A stretch of 64,000 nt of DNA from Cylindrodendrum hubeiense (GCA_014621425.1 JAANBB010000022.1:186001-250000), one strand, 5' to 3'; shown: positions 33,195-44,800, counted from the stretch's first letter. Notes: generated by a model not told the origin, from the letters alone. A program made the numbers and translations.

Positions 33195-34455
33195 CTACTG
33201 ATGCTTCAAAGCTTCCTCCAAAATGCGGCCTACTGTAATTTGAAGAGCCTTGTTTGTTTCAAAGGCCCCAGCGCCTTCTGCCGTCACTTCATTCATCTCA
33301 GCAGGCACTTCGAAGTTCTGGTACAACTTCAAGTACTGCTGAGCGTTGGCATCCGCAGAAGTCCGTTCCACCAACGCCTTCTTGAGTTTGGAAAACTGTG
33401 TTATTCCATCAGCAATGTTCATATGATCAACGAGAGAAAAGGCCTTGCTAAATCGTAGATTTAACACAAGCTTACTGACCTCCTTAGTCCAATTAGCATC
33501 GTTTTTGGTGTTTTCCTTGGCGAGGAGTTGACTAGCTTGCAGACGTTCCTGGATCTGAGAAAACAATTGTCAGTATATGGACAGTGCAAAGCACCGCACC
33601 TTAGCTTACCTCGGCCTCTGTCAATTCGAATCCCTCGGCCTTCATCTGGGCGATGAAGTTATTCTGGTTATCAGCTTGCTCCAAAAAGGAGGTGACCTGG
33701 TCGACGAGGTAAAGGTCGTCCACGATGGGGCGCATATCACCGAACCACGTCAAGTTTGTCTCTCTCTCCGCCTTGAACTTCTCCGCATGGCCCTAACGAT
33801 GTATAAGCTCGGTTTGTTGGTTAGCATGAAGGATTAAGGATAGACATACGACGTAGTAAAATTTGAAGAGTGTGGACCATCCTAAGCCGATGGCATCCTT
33901 GATCCCAGCATTTCCAGCGCCTCCAATGTCGCCCCATCTCCACTTCTTCTCTGTAGCCGATTTGCCAAACTGTCTCTTTACTGCATCGTATGCAGTATAG
34001 GCGTACCAGAAGCAACTGTGGCCGTAGAACTCATAACCGCCACCGACAACAGTAGTAGCAGCCAGGATCTCAGCAAGCTCGAGCACAGTGGGTCTGTTGT
34101 CGACATCCCCAGAATCTCTTCCAAAGACCAGCGAGGTCAGGGGGAGAGGCATATCTGTCTCGCCCTTGCTGCCCAGCGCCTTCGTCTCGGCTGGGCCAAA
34201 GGTAACCCAGTCGAGGTCCGTCTCGTTACCTCGTTCCGCATAGACTCTTGCTCGATCATGGGTAGCGTTCTCTTCCACAATAAACTGGACATACTCGTGT
34301 TTCCAGTCCGAGTTCAGGTCCTTGACCCGTGTAAAAGAAACGACTCGGCAATCAGCGTACTTATCCTTACTGGACCTCAGCAGGTCTGCCCATTCCCGTG
34401 TGGGTTTGACAGACTGCCTGTCAGTGAAAAGATAGTCGATAGAAGTTTTGCCCAT
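33195..34455 (-). CDS. unknown two-part protein with Cys-Phe-Trp-Tyr motif
   Basis: Exons 33850-34455, 33610-33792 and 33195-33554 join to 382 residues; both introns are GT-AG (57 and 55 nt). Function not recognised. The N-terminal half (about 1-200) contains YEFYGHSCFWYAYTAYDAVK and a Gly-rich RWGDIGGAGNAGIKD. The single Cys followed by aromatic residues recalls the NCYWFA-type segment of fungal proteins with a papain/LRAT-like fold; this is a weak resemblance. The C-terminal half is helical and charged. There is no signal peptide. The gene has its own TATA box, is convergent with the pore-former-like gene and lies 1.2 kb from a metzincin gene. These may act together. Confidence 0.7.
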
Positions 34456-34543
34456 TGTGATGAAAGATTTTTAAAAGACTTATCTCAGTGATGTTTTCGT
34501 GCTCGTTGTGGTCAGGAAATATTAGCTGAGGCAATGCGCCTGT

Positions 34544-34550
34544 CTATATA
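34544..34550 (-). promoter_or_regulatory. TATA box of the 33195-34455 gene
   Basis: TATATAG on the minus strand, about 90 bp before the start codon. Confidence 0.45.
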
Positions 34551-34558
34551 GACTTCAA

Positions 34559-34857
34559 TCATATCATCAATATTATCATATCTCGACCAAAAAGTCCACC
34601 TGAGCTACTCAAACTTACTGTATGATCTTTCCATTGCCGTGGAATACGCAAGTCCATTCGTGCCGTAGTATCCATAATCGCACTATTGAAAGTTGCGGAG
34701 CTATTGGTTGCGACAATCCGAAAAGGAATCACTTCTGCAGGGTCTGTATGGTAAGTCCAAAATATAATCCACACGGAGTTGCCTGATTGATACACATTTC
34801 CCCTCACAGCTCGTCACTAGCGTCAAAACGGGGTTCTATCCCGCTAAGAATCCACAT
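34559..34857 (-). pseudogene. possible gene fragment in the intergenic region
   Basis: From 34857 a short frame (MWILSGIEPRFDASDEL, stop) continues after an apparent one-base frame change as VYQSGNSVWIIFWTYHTD..., ending at a good donor (GTAAGT, near 34620). The composition is protein-like (beta-rich), but no downstream exon is clear. Not recognised. Either a broken small gene or part of one whose other exons I missed. Confidence 0.3.
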
Positions 34858-35131
34858 CGACGAGCGCATATTAGCGTGTATTTCTTAGTGACACCGAATC
34901 GGGGCTTCCAATATATGCTAGTTTGCCAATATTGTGCACCAAGGTGACATCGAGGCCATTCGTGGCCAGCTGATGTTGCTGATTCCGCCCCAGAGTGGAC
35001 ACGCGTATGAGCACATGTCTAAAACTTTCCATTCGAACCCTAAAAGCAGATGGGCAGCCATTCCAAACCCCTCAAATTTATAGCCAGAACATGCGGACTC
35101 AGCTGAGGACAAAGTGTCCAGCTAACCACTT

Positions 35132-35446
35132 CTATATCCCCTTCCCTGTTTTGCGGCTGAGGAAATGTCTACAACAAGCTGCATCTTGGTAAACCATCAT
35201 ACAACTGAGGCAACATGTGAAGCTAGTCACACATTTATTGGCTACCTTATTGCCAAGACAAAACTCACAGCTAGCCACGTTCCCGCCGCAATGATGAGCT
35301 ATCTGGTAGCTATACATGCAGCCCGGCAAATCCGGACACATCTCCTGGGTCTGGGTGTCTATTGCATCAAAGGCTGGGGCATCAAACACCGAGAGAACTA
35401 GAGTCACCCACCCAGGAGTAGCGCTCATGTTGATATAAAGCCACAC
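35132..35446 (-). CDS. small cysteine-rich ORF (weak)
   Basis: A 104-codon frame, with an internal start at 35428 (MSATPGWVTL). It has 14 Cys in its second half (CPDLPGCMYS, CEFCLGNKVANKC, CCLSC). A weakly hydrophobic N-terminus might be a secretion signal. It overlaps the TATA region of the metzincin gene on the other strand. No family recognised; it may be chance. Confidence 0.25.
   Translation of the reverse strand: MWLYINMSATPGWVTLVLSVFDAPAFDAIDTQTQEMCPDLPGCMYSYQIAHHCGGNVASCEFCLGNKVANKCVTSFTCCLSCMMVYQDAACCRHFLSRKTGKGI
35434..35440 (+). promoter_or_regulatory. TATA box of the metzincin gene
   Basis: TATAAAG, 183 bp before the start codon at 35623. Confidence 0.45.
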
Positions 35447-35622
35447 TGTTCCCTCCCTAATCCAGGCTGATTTAAATCCAACCTACAACTCATTCAAGCT
35501 ACATTTCATTCACGTCTCATCCCCAGACTTCGAATCATCAACTTTCTTTTCCCTTACAAATACCCAAGCTGGATAACCCACACAAAAATTGGTGCGGTAC
35601 TTCCTTCGTCCCTCGCACCAAC

Positions 35623-36426
35623 ATGGCTTTTCACGGTCCTTCCGATAAGGAGATGCTCCTCGATGCTCTTGTTGAAACACTCGGGGAAGAATCAATCGAA
35701 ACAATTGAGCCAGTTGAGGTCGAGCAACCAGAGGAAGAAGAAGGCTTCCAGGCTCCACACAAGGGGCCTATTTGCATCACCCAGAAAGCCACGCCCGTTA
35801 ACTTGAGACACGGCCCTACCGATATCGTTGTCGGATTCAATAATAAGTGCCCAAGATGGGTTCCTGGCTCCGTCATTAAATGGGCGGCATGGCGTCAAGG
35901 ATTCGAGAGCCAGGATGACGCCAACTACGCTGCCACTCAGCTTGCTATTGCAGCTGATGTATGGAACAAGGCCGACATCGGCGTTACCTTTGAATGGGTG
36001 CACCTGGCTAAGGATGCTACTTTTGTTCTCTGTAATGGTGGTGATGGTGATGGCACCCTCGCTCAGGCCTTCTTTCCAAATGCCGATGACCTGAGCACGA
36101 TGCTCGTCTTTTCGGATGCCTTTACAGATGAGTGGAAGGGCAGTATGTGGAAGATCTTCACACATGAGCTTGGCCATGTTTTGGGCCTCAGACACGAGTT
36201 TGCCATCGCAGGCCTTCCTATCTATGGAATTGCGGCCGAAGGAAAGGGTGCCACGCGGTTGGGCCCTCGTGACCCTAAGTCGGTCATGACTTACTCACCT
36301 GATCCTCCAGAGATGCAGCAGTCCGACATTGACTCTACTAAGAAGTTCTATTCTTTGAAGGCAGACGCTAATGGAAAGCCGCCCAAGGTGGGACTCACCG
36401 TGGTATTCGACTACACTCCACTATGA
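35623..36426 (+). CDS. metzincin zinc metalloprotease, cytosolic
   Basis: 267 residues, no intron. Zinc endopeptidase by motif: HELGHVLGLRHEF gives the HExxHxxGxxH zinc site, and SVMTYSPDPPEMQQSD is the Met-turn and tail typical of matrixin/astacin-like folds. The substrate-cleft strand before it reads GVTFEWV. The N-terminus (about residues 1-45) is acidic and has no signal peptide or recognisable cysteine-switch, so secretion by the classical route is unlikely. Surrounding genes (pore-former-like and CFWY protein) have the same TATA-box architecture, which suggests an inducible group. Its target is unknown. Confidence 0.88.
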   Translation: MAFHGPSDKEMLLDALVETLGEESIETIEPVEVEQPEEEEGFQAPHKGPICITQKATPVNLRHGPTDIVVGFNNKCPRWVPGSVIKWAAWRQGFESQDDANYAATQLAIAADVWNKADIGVTFEWVHLAKDATFVLCNGGDGDGTLAQAFFPNADDLSTMLVFSDAFTDEWKGSMWKIFTHELGHVLGLRHEFAIAGLPIYGIAAEGKGATRLGPRDPKSVMTYSPDPPEMQQSDIDSTKKFYSLKADANGKPPKVGLTVVFDYTPL

Positions 36427-37244
36427 ATAGTAAAACGTGATGCAACGTGTTGCCTTTGATAGGAGTTGTTGGGGGGGTGGGGTTCGAGACATCTTGTATC
36501 TATCTAAATCTTCAACGGAGCGCGTGTACGCCGAAGTAGTTGTACATCAAATCCATATCAAATATATATATGTCTCATGATTGTTGGTTTCGAGATGCAG
36601 CGCTCACCCAGGGTCGCGCGACAGGTGCATTCACTCAATTCAGGCATCAACCAAGGGCTCAATCAGGCCGCAATGTTGAAAGTCGTACTTCATGGTGGGA
36701 TAACGAAGGCAGCGGACCATACGGCGAGCATGGTGATTGTAGCCCGGACAGGTCGATGGTACGGTTCTGCGTGTCTGGCGGGTCGAAGATGGCCAGTGCA
36801 GATGAGCATGGCGAGGTGTATTACCGTATCTGATATGCGACTCCGGTTTGTATCACTATTCAATTATGCTGGCTTTATATATCCACTTGCATTATTCCAG
36901 AGACATATCACGCTTTCTATAACATGAGGAGCCACCCGGACTCCCCAACGCCAACGGGACACTTGAGTCGAAACACATTGCGTAAGGTTCAACGATACGT
37001 ACACCAGCCCTTCTGGACCATGCAAGCTACTCAATCTACGCACAGCCTCGGTGGTTCCGGTTGTACCTGGAAATTTTGCAACAACATTTAAAGTCCTACT
37101 TCATGCCATCTCCTAGAAGCCGCGGTCGTCACCCAAGTCATCCCTATCACCTGGCTTCCGACCATATACAACATACCTACCGTCAAACCATCAGCAACCA
37201 CATCTCTATTCCCACCGCTACAACACTCTAAGAAGATATTACAC
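36427..37244. other. convergent intergenic region
   Basis: 3' flanks of the metzincin and methyltransferase genes. The open frames here (for example 36577-36927 +) have no recognisable content. Confidence 0.45.
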
Positions 37245-38751
37245 TCACAGGGGAATGTAGGCGTGGATCCTGCGATCCTGGAGTTGTTTCCTCGTCGCAC
37301 TGCAGAAAATGAAAACCTCCTCTCGCGTCCAGCCCAGAAACCTCGTAAATAGAGCCAGCAAGAGGCCTTCGAGGCCAGTGTTGAGGTTCTCGAATGACCA
37401 CGCCCCTATTTCTTTGTAGTGGGCATCTTTTGGCCACTCGTTGAGGGGCCACTTGAACCGCTTCTCGACAATATCGACGAAGCCGGCCTTTTTCAGGAAC
37501 GTCTTGTACTTGGGTGCAACATCAATCGGGCGTCCTGCTTTCTTGCTAGCTTCGATACATAGGTGTCCCAAACGACAGAGCTCCAGGTGGTCGGGCATGG
37601 TGCCGTCGTCGCACCCGAGTGGGTGGGTCAAGTCTTGCATCTCCAGGTATCCACCAGGTTCGAGGTTCCTGCAATGAAGTAAGTCAAGTGCCTCCTGATA
37701 AGTGAGCTTTTAAGCGGATCTATAGTACTCAAATGCTTTATTCACAAATTCCTGCATTTCAACAAAGCACCCAGTCATGACGCGGGCAAAGATCAAGTCG
37801 AAGGGAGCTGACCAGGTCCATTCCTTTTCTAAATCGTCAACCTCGAAGCTGCAATTTACCGGGACCCTACCAGTGTTTATCTTAGCTTACAGTTATTCGA
37901 ATCAAAGTTCTAGAATCGGGCGAAATACAATGATGGTTGGATAGGGCTGAGATCAACTCCAATAACCTAATTCACGGTAGTCAGGCAGAATGGACAAAGT
38001 GGTGACTAGCGGAAGCTAGGGGCTGTAACAAACTTCTGTTTCTGGATGAGCGTCGGCTGCAGGATGGTGAACATTAGCAACATTGAACCATCACACAAAT
38101 TGAGGCCAGGGAATCGGACAGCATACCATACTCAATAGCCCAGATGCCTGTTCCAGTGCCAGCATCTAAAACACGCTTGGTCGGGCCTTCGATCTTGGGG
38201 GAGAGTCCCAGTCTTCCTCGAAGGGTGAGAAGCCATATATTGTGTTGCAAGTCTATCATTTACTCATTTACAATCAGTCACGGCTCACATGGAGTCGACT
38301 TGTGATGTCGTCTTATGATTACACATACCAAGACGCTCACTTTCGCCCTCGTCATTTGGAAAATTGTATTCTGTGCAGAATCAAATCGAATTCTACTAGC
38401 AAGAGCCTGTACTTACTGCCAGAGCTCATAGCATGATAAGTTCTGCCGTTTTCTTCCTGGAATTGCCAGATGCTCGACCGCAGCGATATGAGGCCGGCAG
38501 TAGTAGTGGGCTTCGAGACCCAGTGTCACATCAGTTACTGTGGGTAAAGAGGCACGTGCCGGCCGAATTATTCACTGAGACATAGGACTGGAGTCAAAGT
38601 AAGAGTAGATGACATACAACGGAGATGGCCGAATCAACATCATCAAATCTGTCAGCTATCTGTGAGTGATGCTGTGGTTAGCTGAGACACAATCTAGGGT
38701 GGTCTGTGAACATACCAGCGGCTCATGAGGCTGTTCAGTAGGTGCAGCCAT
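37245..38751 (-). CDS. SAM-dependent methyltransferase, LaeA/UMTA-like
   Basis: Class I methyltransferase of the large fungal LaeA-like family; many members affect secondary metabolism or modify small molecules. I read nine exons: 38716-38751, 38618-38659, 38417-38510, 38329-38370, 38127-38252, 38034-38056, 37929-37966, about 37731-37866, and 37245 to about 37673. Seen in order: MAAPTEQPHEPL, EENGRTYHAMSSG, KYNFPNDEGESERLDLQHNIW, the SAM-binding RVLDAGTGTGIWAIEYADAHP, VIGVDLSPIQPS, FEVDDLEKEWTW, PFDLIFARVMTG, and ENLEPGGYLEMQD. The splice before exon 3 uses an AAG acceptor and is the least certain. Every family block is present in order, so the gene looks functional despite its many small exons. 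Confidence 0.82.
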
Positions 38752-40455
38752 TGTGGGCTAGAGCGTGCACGGATGTGAGACACAGAACACGGACTTGGGA
38801 AGGGGGTGAAGGGGGTTACTAAGTATGTGTCTTTGAACAAGGCGGGGAAGAGTCGGTTAAGCAATGAAACCTCGACAAGGGTTTTACAAGGAGAGGTGAT
38901 AGGTGCCAACATACAAGAGATGAACCAACTGCATGCCAAATCGCGTGAGAGGAGAGGGGTTAGAGCGTATCCATAGTGCGATCTCTGTCGGATGCTGGCT
39001 CAATTATGAACAGGCATCTGGGAAACAACGGATCCACACCGCTATTGCTCCTCGATTTCGGTTAATTGTCGATGTGTTCTGCATCAATGACGAGCATCAG
39101 CTCTGCGTCAATGACGAGCATCAGTTCCGGGACACATCCACTGTGGATGCATCATGCACCGCGGCAAGCCAGTCTCAAAACAGCCAAACATCCCCTGTGA
39201 TCGTCTTAGCTCCCGCGGCAGGTGCCCCTCCCTTTCAGCCACGTTCCTGGTCCACAGGGTGTAAGCATTCAATATGGACGCTTTTAAGGGTTTCGTGCAT
39301 TGTCCAATCGGCTTCCTACGAGATGTGGAAGAGGTTGAGCACGATCTCTAGCCGTCTTCGGGTTGCACTTGGGTTGCATCAATAGTCTCAAGTCGAGAGT
39401 CGGTGCGTGGTCATCACGTCTCAGCGGGTAAAGGGGCATTGCAATTAAGGAGGCGGCATGGTATCACGGTTTGTCTCGTCATGTTCCGGTGTCTGCGGCA
39501 CTCTCATCAGCGGGCCAAGGTTTACCCGCATGTTGGTGGAAATGGGGGTTGTCTTATTGGTGTTTTGGCGATGATGGTAGCACCGGTTTAGCTTCACTGC
39601 GACCTGAGATGAACCACCGTCAGCACGGTCGGGTCATAGTTCGACGAGTGTTGTGTCATGGCCCCAGTGCAAATTACCCCGTCTCGCTAATTTTAAACTG
39701 GGCGTGGGTGTCTTGCAGTGACAGTTGATTGAGAGGGAGAAGCACGTGAAGATGGCATGGGAATACGCGTTGTGGGGAGCAAGGGATGCGAGGATTCCGT
39801 GTAGCTGCTCGATGAGCGTCTGGTTTCTTGGTATCGATGAGTTGAGTGACGGGGGACTTGCAATCACAGCTTCGACGCTCGAATTAATCCCCAATCCTCA
39901 TCAATCGGGGGTGGTTGGCCTGTTGATATCTCACGGGGCTGGTTTCGATGGGCTACAGGGTAGGCGCCACAGCGTCACAGTCGAACGGGCACTGGTGCAC
40001 CAGGGACCGGAGTACAAGGCGGGATATCACGAGAATGAATCACAGTACTGAGACATGCATAACACGGCAAATAATCCATGTCGAAGAGGAAGCAACGCAT
40101 GAACATGGCGAGATGGCCGAGGGGAGTTCAATTTGGCACAATTCGTGGCGACGGCGTGTGCATGAACGACGATATATATCCGCTGTACTAGAGACCCCGT
40201 ACAAACAAAACAACAGAGTAAATAGCGTCACTCGAGCCCCGAACGGTGCCATTACAGTGATGACAAAGGCCGGACGCCTCCCCGCTAGTGGGGGGGCGGA
40301 CCGTGCCAGAAGTGGACCGGGCTAACTGTTACTGTCGTGTCCAGGGATGCTCAGAGAAGGCCAGGGATGCTCAAGGAGGCCAAGGATGTGATTTACTGTG
40401 ATTTAATTAATCAACTGCAGCCGAGGTATCCGTCTGGCCCCCCAGCAGCCCAGTT
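38752..40455. other. intergenic region
   Basis: No convincing gene in 1.7 kb. A 20-bp direct duplication (GTCAATGACGAGCATCAG-type) lies at about 39084-39126. The ORFs at 38933 and 39725 on the plus strand lack recognisable features. Confidence 0.4.
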
Positions 40456-40503
40456 GCCCACTCAGTCGCCCACTCAGTCGCCCACTCAAGCGCCCACTCC
40501 AGG
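40456..40503 (+). repeat. 12-bp minisatellite
   Basis: Four copies of GCCCACTCAGTC; the last two are diverged. Located about 330 bp upstream of the coiled-coil gene. Confidence 0.8.
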
Positions 40504-40830
40504 GTCCTCTGGGCCTCTACTGGGCCCTCTCATGACATGCCACGTCCCACTTGGTCAGGCCTGTAGGCACGGCCCACGGTGCCCACCGGTCAATTTTATC
40601 ACCGAGGTGACGGTGACGAGCGAGGAACGGCTGGGGTGGTGGGAAAACATTTTCTCAGACCGATGAGCTGGCCAGCCTTCTGCCAGCTCACCAGCCTTAC
40701 CAGCCTTCCCGCGGATTATATCCATACCACTCAACAAAACCTGCAGCCGGCCCTCGAATCGAATCAATCCTAATCCCTATTCCCTCCTCCGATAATTACA
40801 CATATCCCTCGTTCAGTACCGTACATCGAC

Positions 40831-41802
40831 ATGGGAAACGTCCTCTCCGTCTTCTCCCAAAGTAGCGGTGGGGGTCTGGGCAAAGCGGAGAAAGCAGCGC
40901 TCGAGTCCAAGCTCGCCGACCGAGAAGAGACAATCGCCATCCTCGAGGAGGACCTGTCAAAGAAGGAGAAGGAGTATAACGCCGTCTCCGAAGATGCAGA
41001 GGAGCTGCGTCTGAAGATCAGGAACCTGGACGCCGAGTCGGCCTCGACCCGCCAGGAGGGCCAGGGCACCATTGTCCAGCTCCAGGCCGAGCTCAAGGAC
41101 ACCAGCGACAAGGCTCGTGCTACTGAGGAGGTCGCTACGTCTCGTGCCCAGCAGCTCGATGCTGCAAAGGCCGAGCTTGCTGAGCTCGAGGAGAAGCTGA
41201 AGGGGCTCGACCAGGACAAGCAATCCATCGCCGATGAGCTTGCCACCGTCACCCAACAGCTGACCGTCACCAAGGAGGAGCGTGCCGCCCTTGAGGCTGC
41301 CCTCAAGGAGGAGATCACCTCTCTCCAGGCCCAGGTTGCCGAGTCCGAACAGAAGCTCCAGACCCTGCGGGAGACTCAGGGCAAGCTCGAGGGCGACCTC
41401 GCCGCCGCCGTGAAGGCGCTCGAGGACCAGAAGTCGGCCCTGTCCGACTCCGAGACCAGCCTCACCGCCTTGCAGCAAACCCACGACCAGCTCAAGACCG
41501 AGTCCGAGTCAGAACTTGCCGCGGTGAAGAAGGATCTTTCCGACGCCCAAGAAAAACACGCCACTCTATCACAGGCCCACGAGAGCCTCCAGGCTGGCTC
41601 ATCCGGCGACCTCGCCGCGCTGCAGAACGACCTGGCTACCCTCCAGGCCAAGTATGCCGCCCTCGAGGAGGCTAACGAGACCTTGAAGAAGGACTCTGCT
41701 GCCGAGCTCGCTGCCGCCCAGAAGGAGACCGCCGACCTGCAGGAGAAGCACACTGCTCTGCAAACNTNNNACGACANTAGTGGAGAGCACCAAACTAAAT
41801 AA
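40831..41802 (+). CDS. coiled-coil protein with N-myristoylation signal; 3' end lost at ambiguous bases
   Basis: Reads 310 residues before N bases. The N-terminus MGNVLSVFS fits the N-myristoyltransferase consensus (Gly2, Ser6), suggesting membrane attachment. The rest is almost continuous coiled coil in heptads rich in Glu, Lys, Leu and Ala. The last 100 residues form roughly 30-residue repeats (SELAAVKKDLSDAQEKHATL / DLAALQNDLATLQAKYAAL / ELAAAQKETADLQEKHTAL). N occurs at 41766, 41768-41770 and 41777, exactly where the next repeat would begin. After that the sequence loses its G+C-rich codon pattern and reaches a stop at once. The true gene probably continues; the stop at 41800-41802 is likely artificial. 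No paralogue name is warranted. Confidence 0.8.
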   Translation: MGNVLSVFSQSSGGGLGKAEKAALESKLADREETIAILEEDLSKKEKEYNAVSEDAEELRLKIRNLDAESASTRQEGQGTIVQLQAELKDTSDKARATEEVATSRAQQLDAAKAELAELEEKLKGLDQDKQSIADELATVTQQLTVTKEERAALEAALKEEITSLQAQVAESEQKLQTLRETQGKLEGDLAAAVKALEDQKSALSDSETSLTALQQTHDQLKTESESELAAVKKDLSDAQEKHATLSQAHESLQAGSSGDLAALQNDLATLQAKYAALEEANETLKKDSAAELAAAQKETADLQEKHTALQXXXDXSGEHQTK

Positions 41803-44800
41803 TCATCAGTATTTTCCATGTGGCTTAGCGAAAATGGCTGCCTAGTTCGATCCAAGTGTGCCGTCTTTACCGTCGCTGAGTCTGAATCTCATATTTACCA
41901 GGGCATAGTAGAATATGTAGGTGTGCGAGCTGTAACCCTTTTCCACGGAATTCTGCCACATTTTCCAGGTGCATCGAATCACAGCTTGCAAGGCATATGA
42001 TTTTTCTGAATCGCATCGAATATACCAAGCGTAAAGCTTCCTCCACGATTTCCCACGTGGATGCTGGAAATGGCCCTCAATGAATCGAACCTCGGTAGTT
42101 AATGTGGTAGACCCTTATATCCGAGGGGCATGGGTCTTCACACAACGTCGCATTGCTCAATTGATAATGCTCACCCATCATCTCGCGTCTTGGCCGAGGT
42201 CGCAAAAGGGCGGCTGCCGCGACTAAAATTCCGTACCGCTACTAGCACGATACGATAATCGACATGCTTTAAAATCACTGCAAGGGCGTGGGCCTGGGTT
42301 ATCAATAGCCAGAAACAATCGTCGTTCGACAGCAAGCTGGAGACAGTCAATTAATGCGAAGATAAAGCTGCATCAAAATCTGACCACCACCAGGTAGAGT
42401 CAGCTTTGCAGATCGCAATGACGCAATCTAGTCAGCTGTCAGATTGCCCACCTCGAGGGTTAAAATGGTGAGTCATTGGTATATCGGCCTCTTCCGACCA
42501 CCTCTCAAAAATCCTGACTCACTGCAGACCGAAACTCATCATAGTGTCAGATGAGGTGATTCATGCACCTTGCGCCGAAGAGAGATGAAGTCCGGGATAT
42601 TGTTAATGAAAAAGCTCTTGGAAGAAATTCCCTGAGTGCAAACAAGGGATGCTTCTAGTACTATGTACTGAGGGACGCGACAAAAGGGTTATTATCCATA
42701 ACGTAAATCTATCTCAAAATTGAAAGCTCAATACCTTTTCCGCGGACTTGAGAATGATTTGCTACGATCTGAGTGTAGAGAGCAAGTGAGATGTTTTGTT
42801 CTTCTAACATTCAATTGGGCTCGTCAGATATTAGATCAAGTTTCATCACTCTTATAGAGATCGGGTGCCCAGAACTGGAGTTCGGGCCTCTCAAATAGTG
42901 TGCATGATGATACAACACAAGACTCCAAGATAGAGGCCCGTTACCGCACCTAACTACGGATGCACAGTTGATACGCCTCATGCAATCTCAGTTCTTACGG
43001 ACCACATAGATATGATCCACAACCCACAAATTCGAAAACAGAGCTATGCAGCTTATATATGGAGACAAATTTGCTCTGAAGATTGTTACACACATCTTCC
43101 GCGACCGGAGACAATATTCTCGCAAAAAGGTGCTCTGGTACGGGGATCGTTGAGAGGGTCCGCTTGGCCAGTCTTCCTATTTAATAAGTCGGTATAAAGA
43201 CTAGGGACTGCGGGCCGATGCTTTAAAGGCTATATATAGACTATCCTAATTGTTGTAGTATAATGTATATAGTAACTAATGGGAATTAATCTAGTCGCTT
43301 AGCACTCCGCTTGTCTCTGTTAAAATTTCTAGACATCCCAACAAGAGTGTGGGTGCTAAAGATGATTATTCTCATCTGCTTCCTTTTGAACTTTTTCTTG
43401 AAACCTAGATACACACGTGTTGTTGGATTAGAAATATTTTCGAAGATTCTAATAACTGATTTATTAGTCGTATAATCTACATCGAGTGACAGGGTTATTG
43501 TAACGTTTTCTTCTTGAGCTATAAGGTGACCACAGTGGTAGTGAGTGGTGTTTTTCAGCTGATACATTACGAACTGCTCGGAGAGGTTGGGCCAATAGAG
43601 GAAGCCTATCCTTACCAGAAGATCCATATCATGGTGACCGTCAGTATCTTGAGACATCCTCCATAGTTGTGAATCACACATACCTATCGACCGTTGCAAA
43701 TTAACCCCACTACCGTAAGGGAAATTGATTCATATACCTCAAAACTCAAATTCGTCCGAAGTTGTAATGTATCAGCATGGGGAAAAGGTCCAGAAAAAGT
43801 GTTGTATCTGATGATCAAGAAGGTAGGGGCATTGATGAAGTGCGAGATGTGCTTGGATTCATGACTAGCTAGAGGCCGTAAGGACCGTAGTTATAGAGGG
43901 ATCTAGAGGGACTAGAAAGACCCTGCTAGAGCCTGCTTACAGATCTATTAGATGATAATGATGTGAATGTCTTTAGAGGTTGAATAAGCCGGAGGGTTGA
44001 ATAAGCCGACTTAAAGAGGAAAAAGCAAATACAACCCAAAATATCCCTAGATGACGATAACTATGACCTTCAATGACGAGAGCTTGATAAGCAGAGAAAT
44101 AACTGAAGGATAGCTACGGCTAGTACCGGAGACTGAAAAAAAGGAAGGAAAAGGCTGCTGATAGGAAGGGCTGCTAGATGTGACAAAAAGTCTCAATTCC
44201 AGATTTCTGGGGGAAAAGAAATGGAAAACATGACTCTGTCTCTTTGCAGTCACCCCTGGGAGGATGGCGTGTTAACAGGGTTAATTCGGATGTGTCAGGC
44301 TGTAAAAGGATTCGCTTTCCGTCCACAGTGAAATATCGCATAGGTGCTATTAGTTGATTACGATGCACAAACCGCTGCTTGGCTGTCGGGTTAGACTGAA
44401 GCTCCAGAACACGAATTTATGTTTCTAAGAGTACTAATAGAGGGATAAACTGATATAAAGACGGAGGGTGAGGGAAATAAGTAAAGTAAGATGGCAGACC
44501 AGTAGTAGGCAATATCCAGGCCAATGTTAAGGCGTATGTTGGGACCAGGCGGCGACAACTTGTAGAATCCCCAGTGCCCACCTTTTTCTCTCAATCACAT
44601 AGGGATAGTCGCCAGTAAGATCGCTGCGATGCAACACCTTATATGATCCACTGATAGCAGAAAGCGGTACCGAGGACAATGGCAGGAGGAGCAGTCGAGC
44701 CAAAGCACTTACCATCGATCGAAGCAACAACCAAAAAATATAAGGGCAATTAGAAGCATCACAGTAGTCGAAACGGCAACATGAGTGACGTCCTAGAGAA

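Noticed and set aside
36577..36927. 116-codon plus-strand frame after the metzincin
   Set aside because: No recognisable motif; in 3' flanking DNA.
38933..39385. 150-codon plus-strand frame with an internal duplication
   Set aside because: No recognisable feature; low complexity and short duplication suggest chance.
40770..41318. Long Ser-rich minus-strand frame opposite the coiled-coil gene
   Set aside because: It is the antisense of a repetitive Glu/Lys/Leu-coding region; composition explains it.
43286..43699. 137-codon minus-strand frame in the gene-poor region
   Set aside because: Protein-like in places but no motif, neighbour or splice support; too weak to call.
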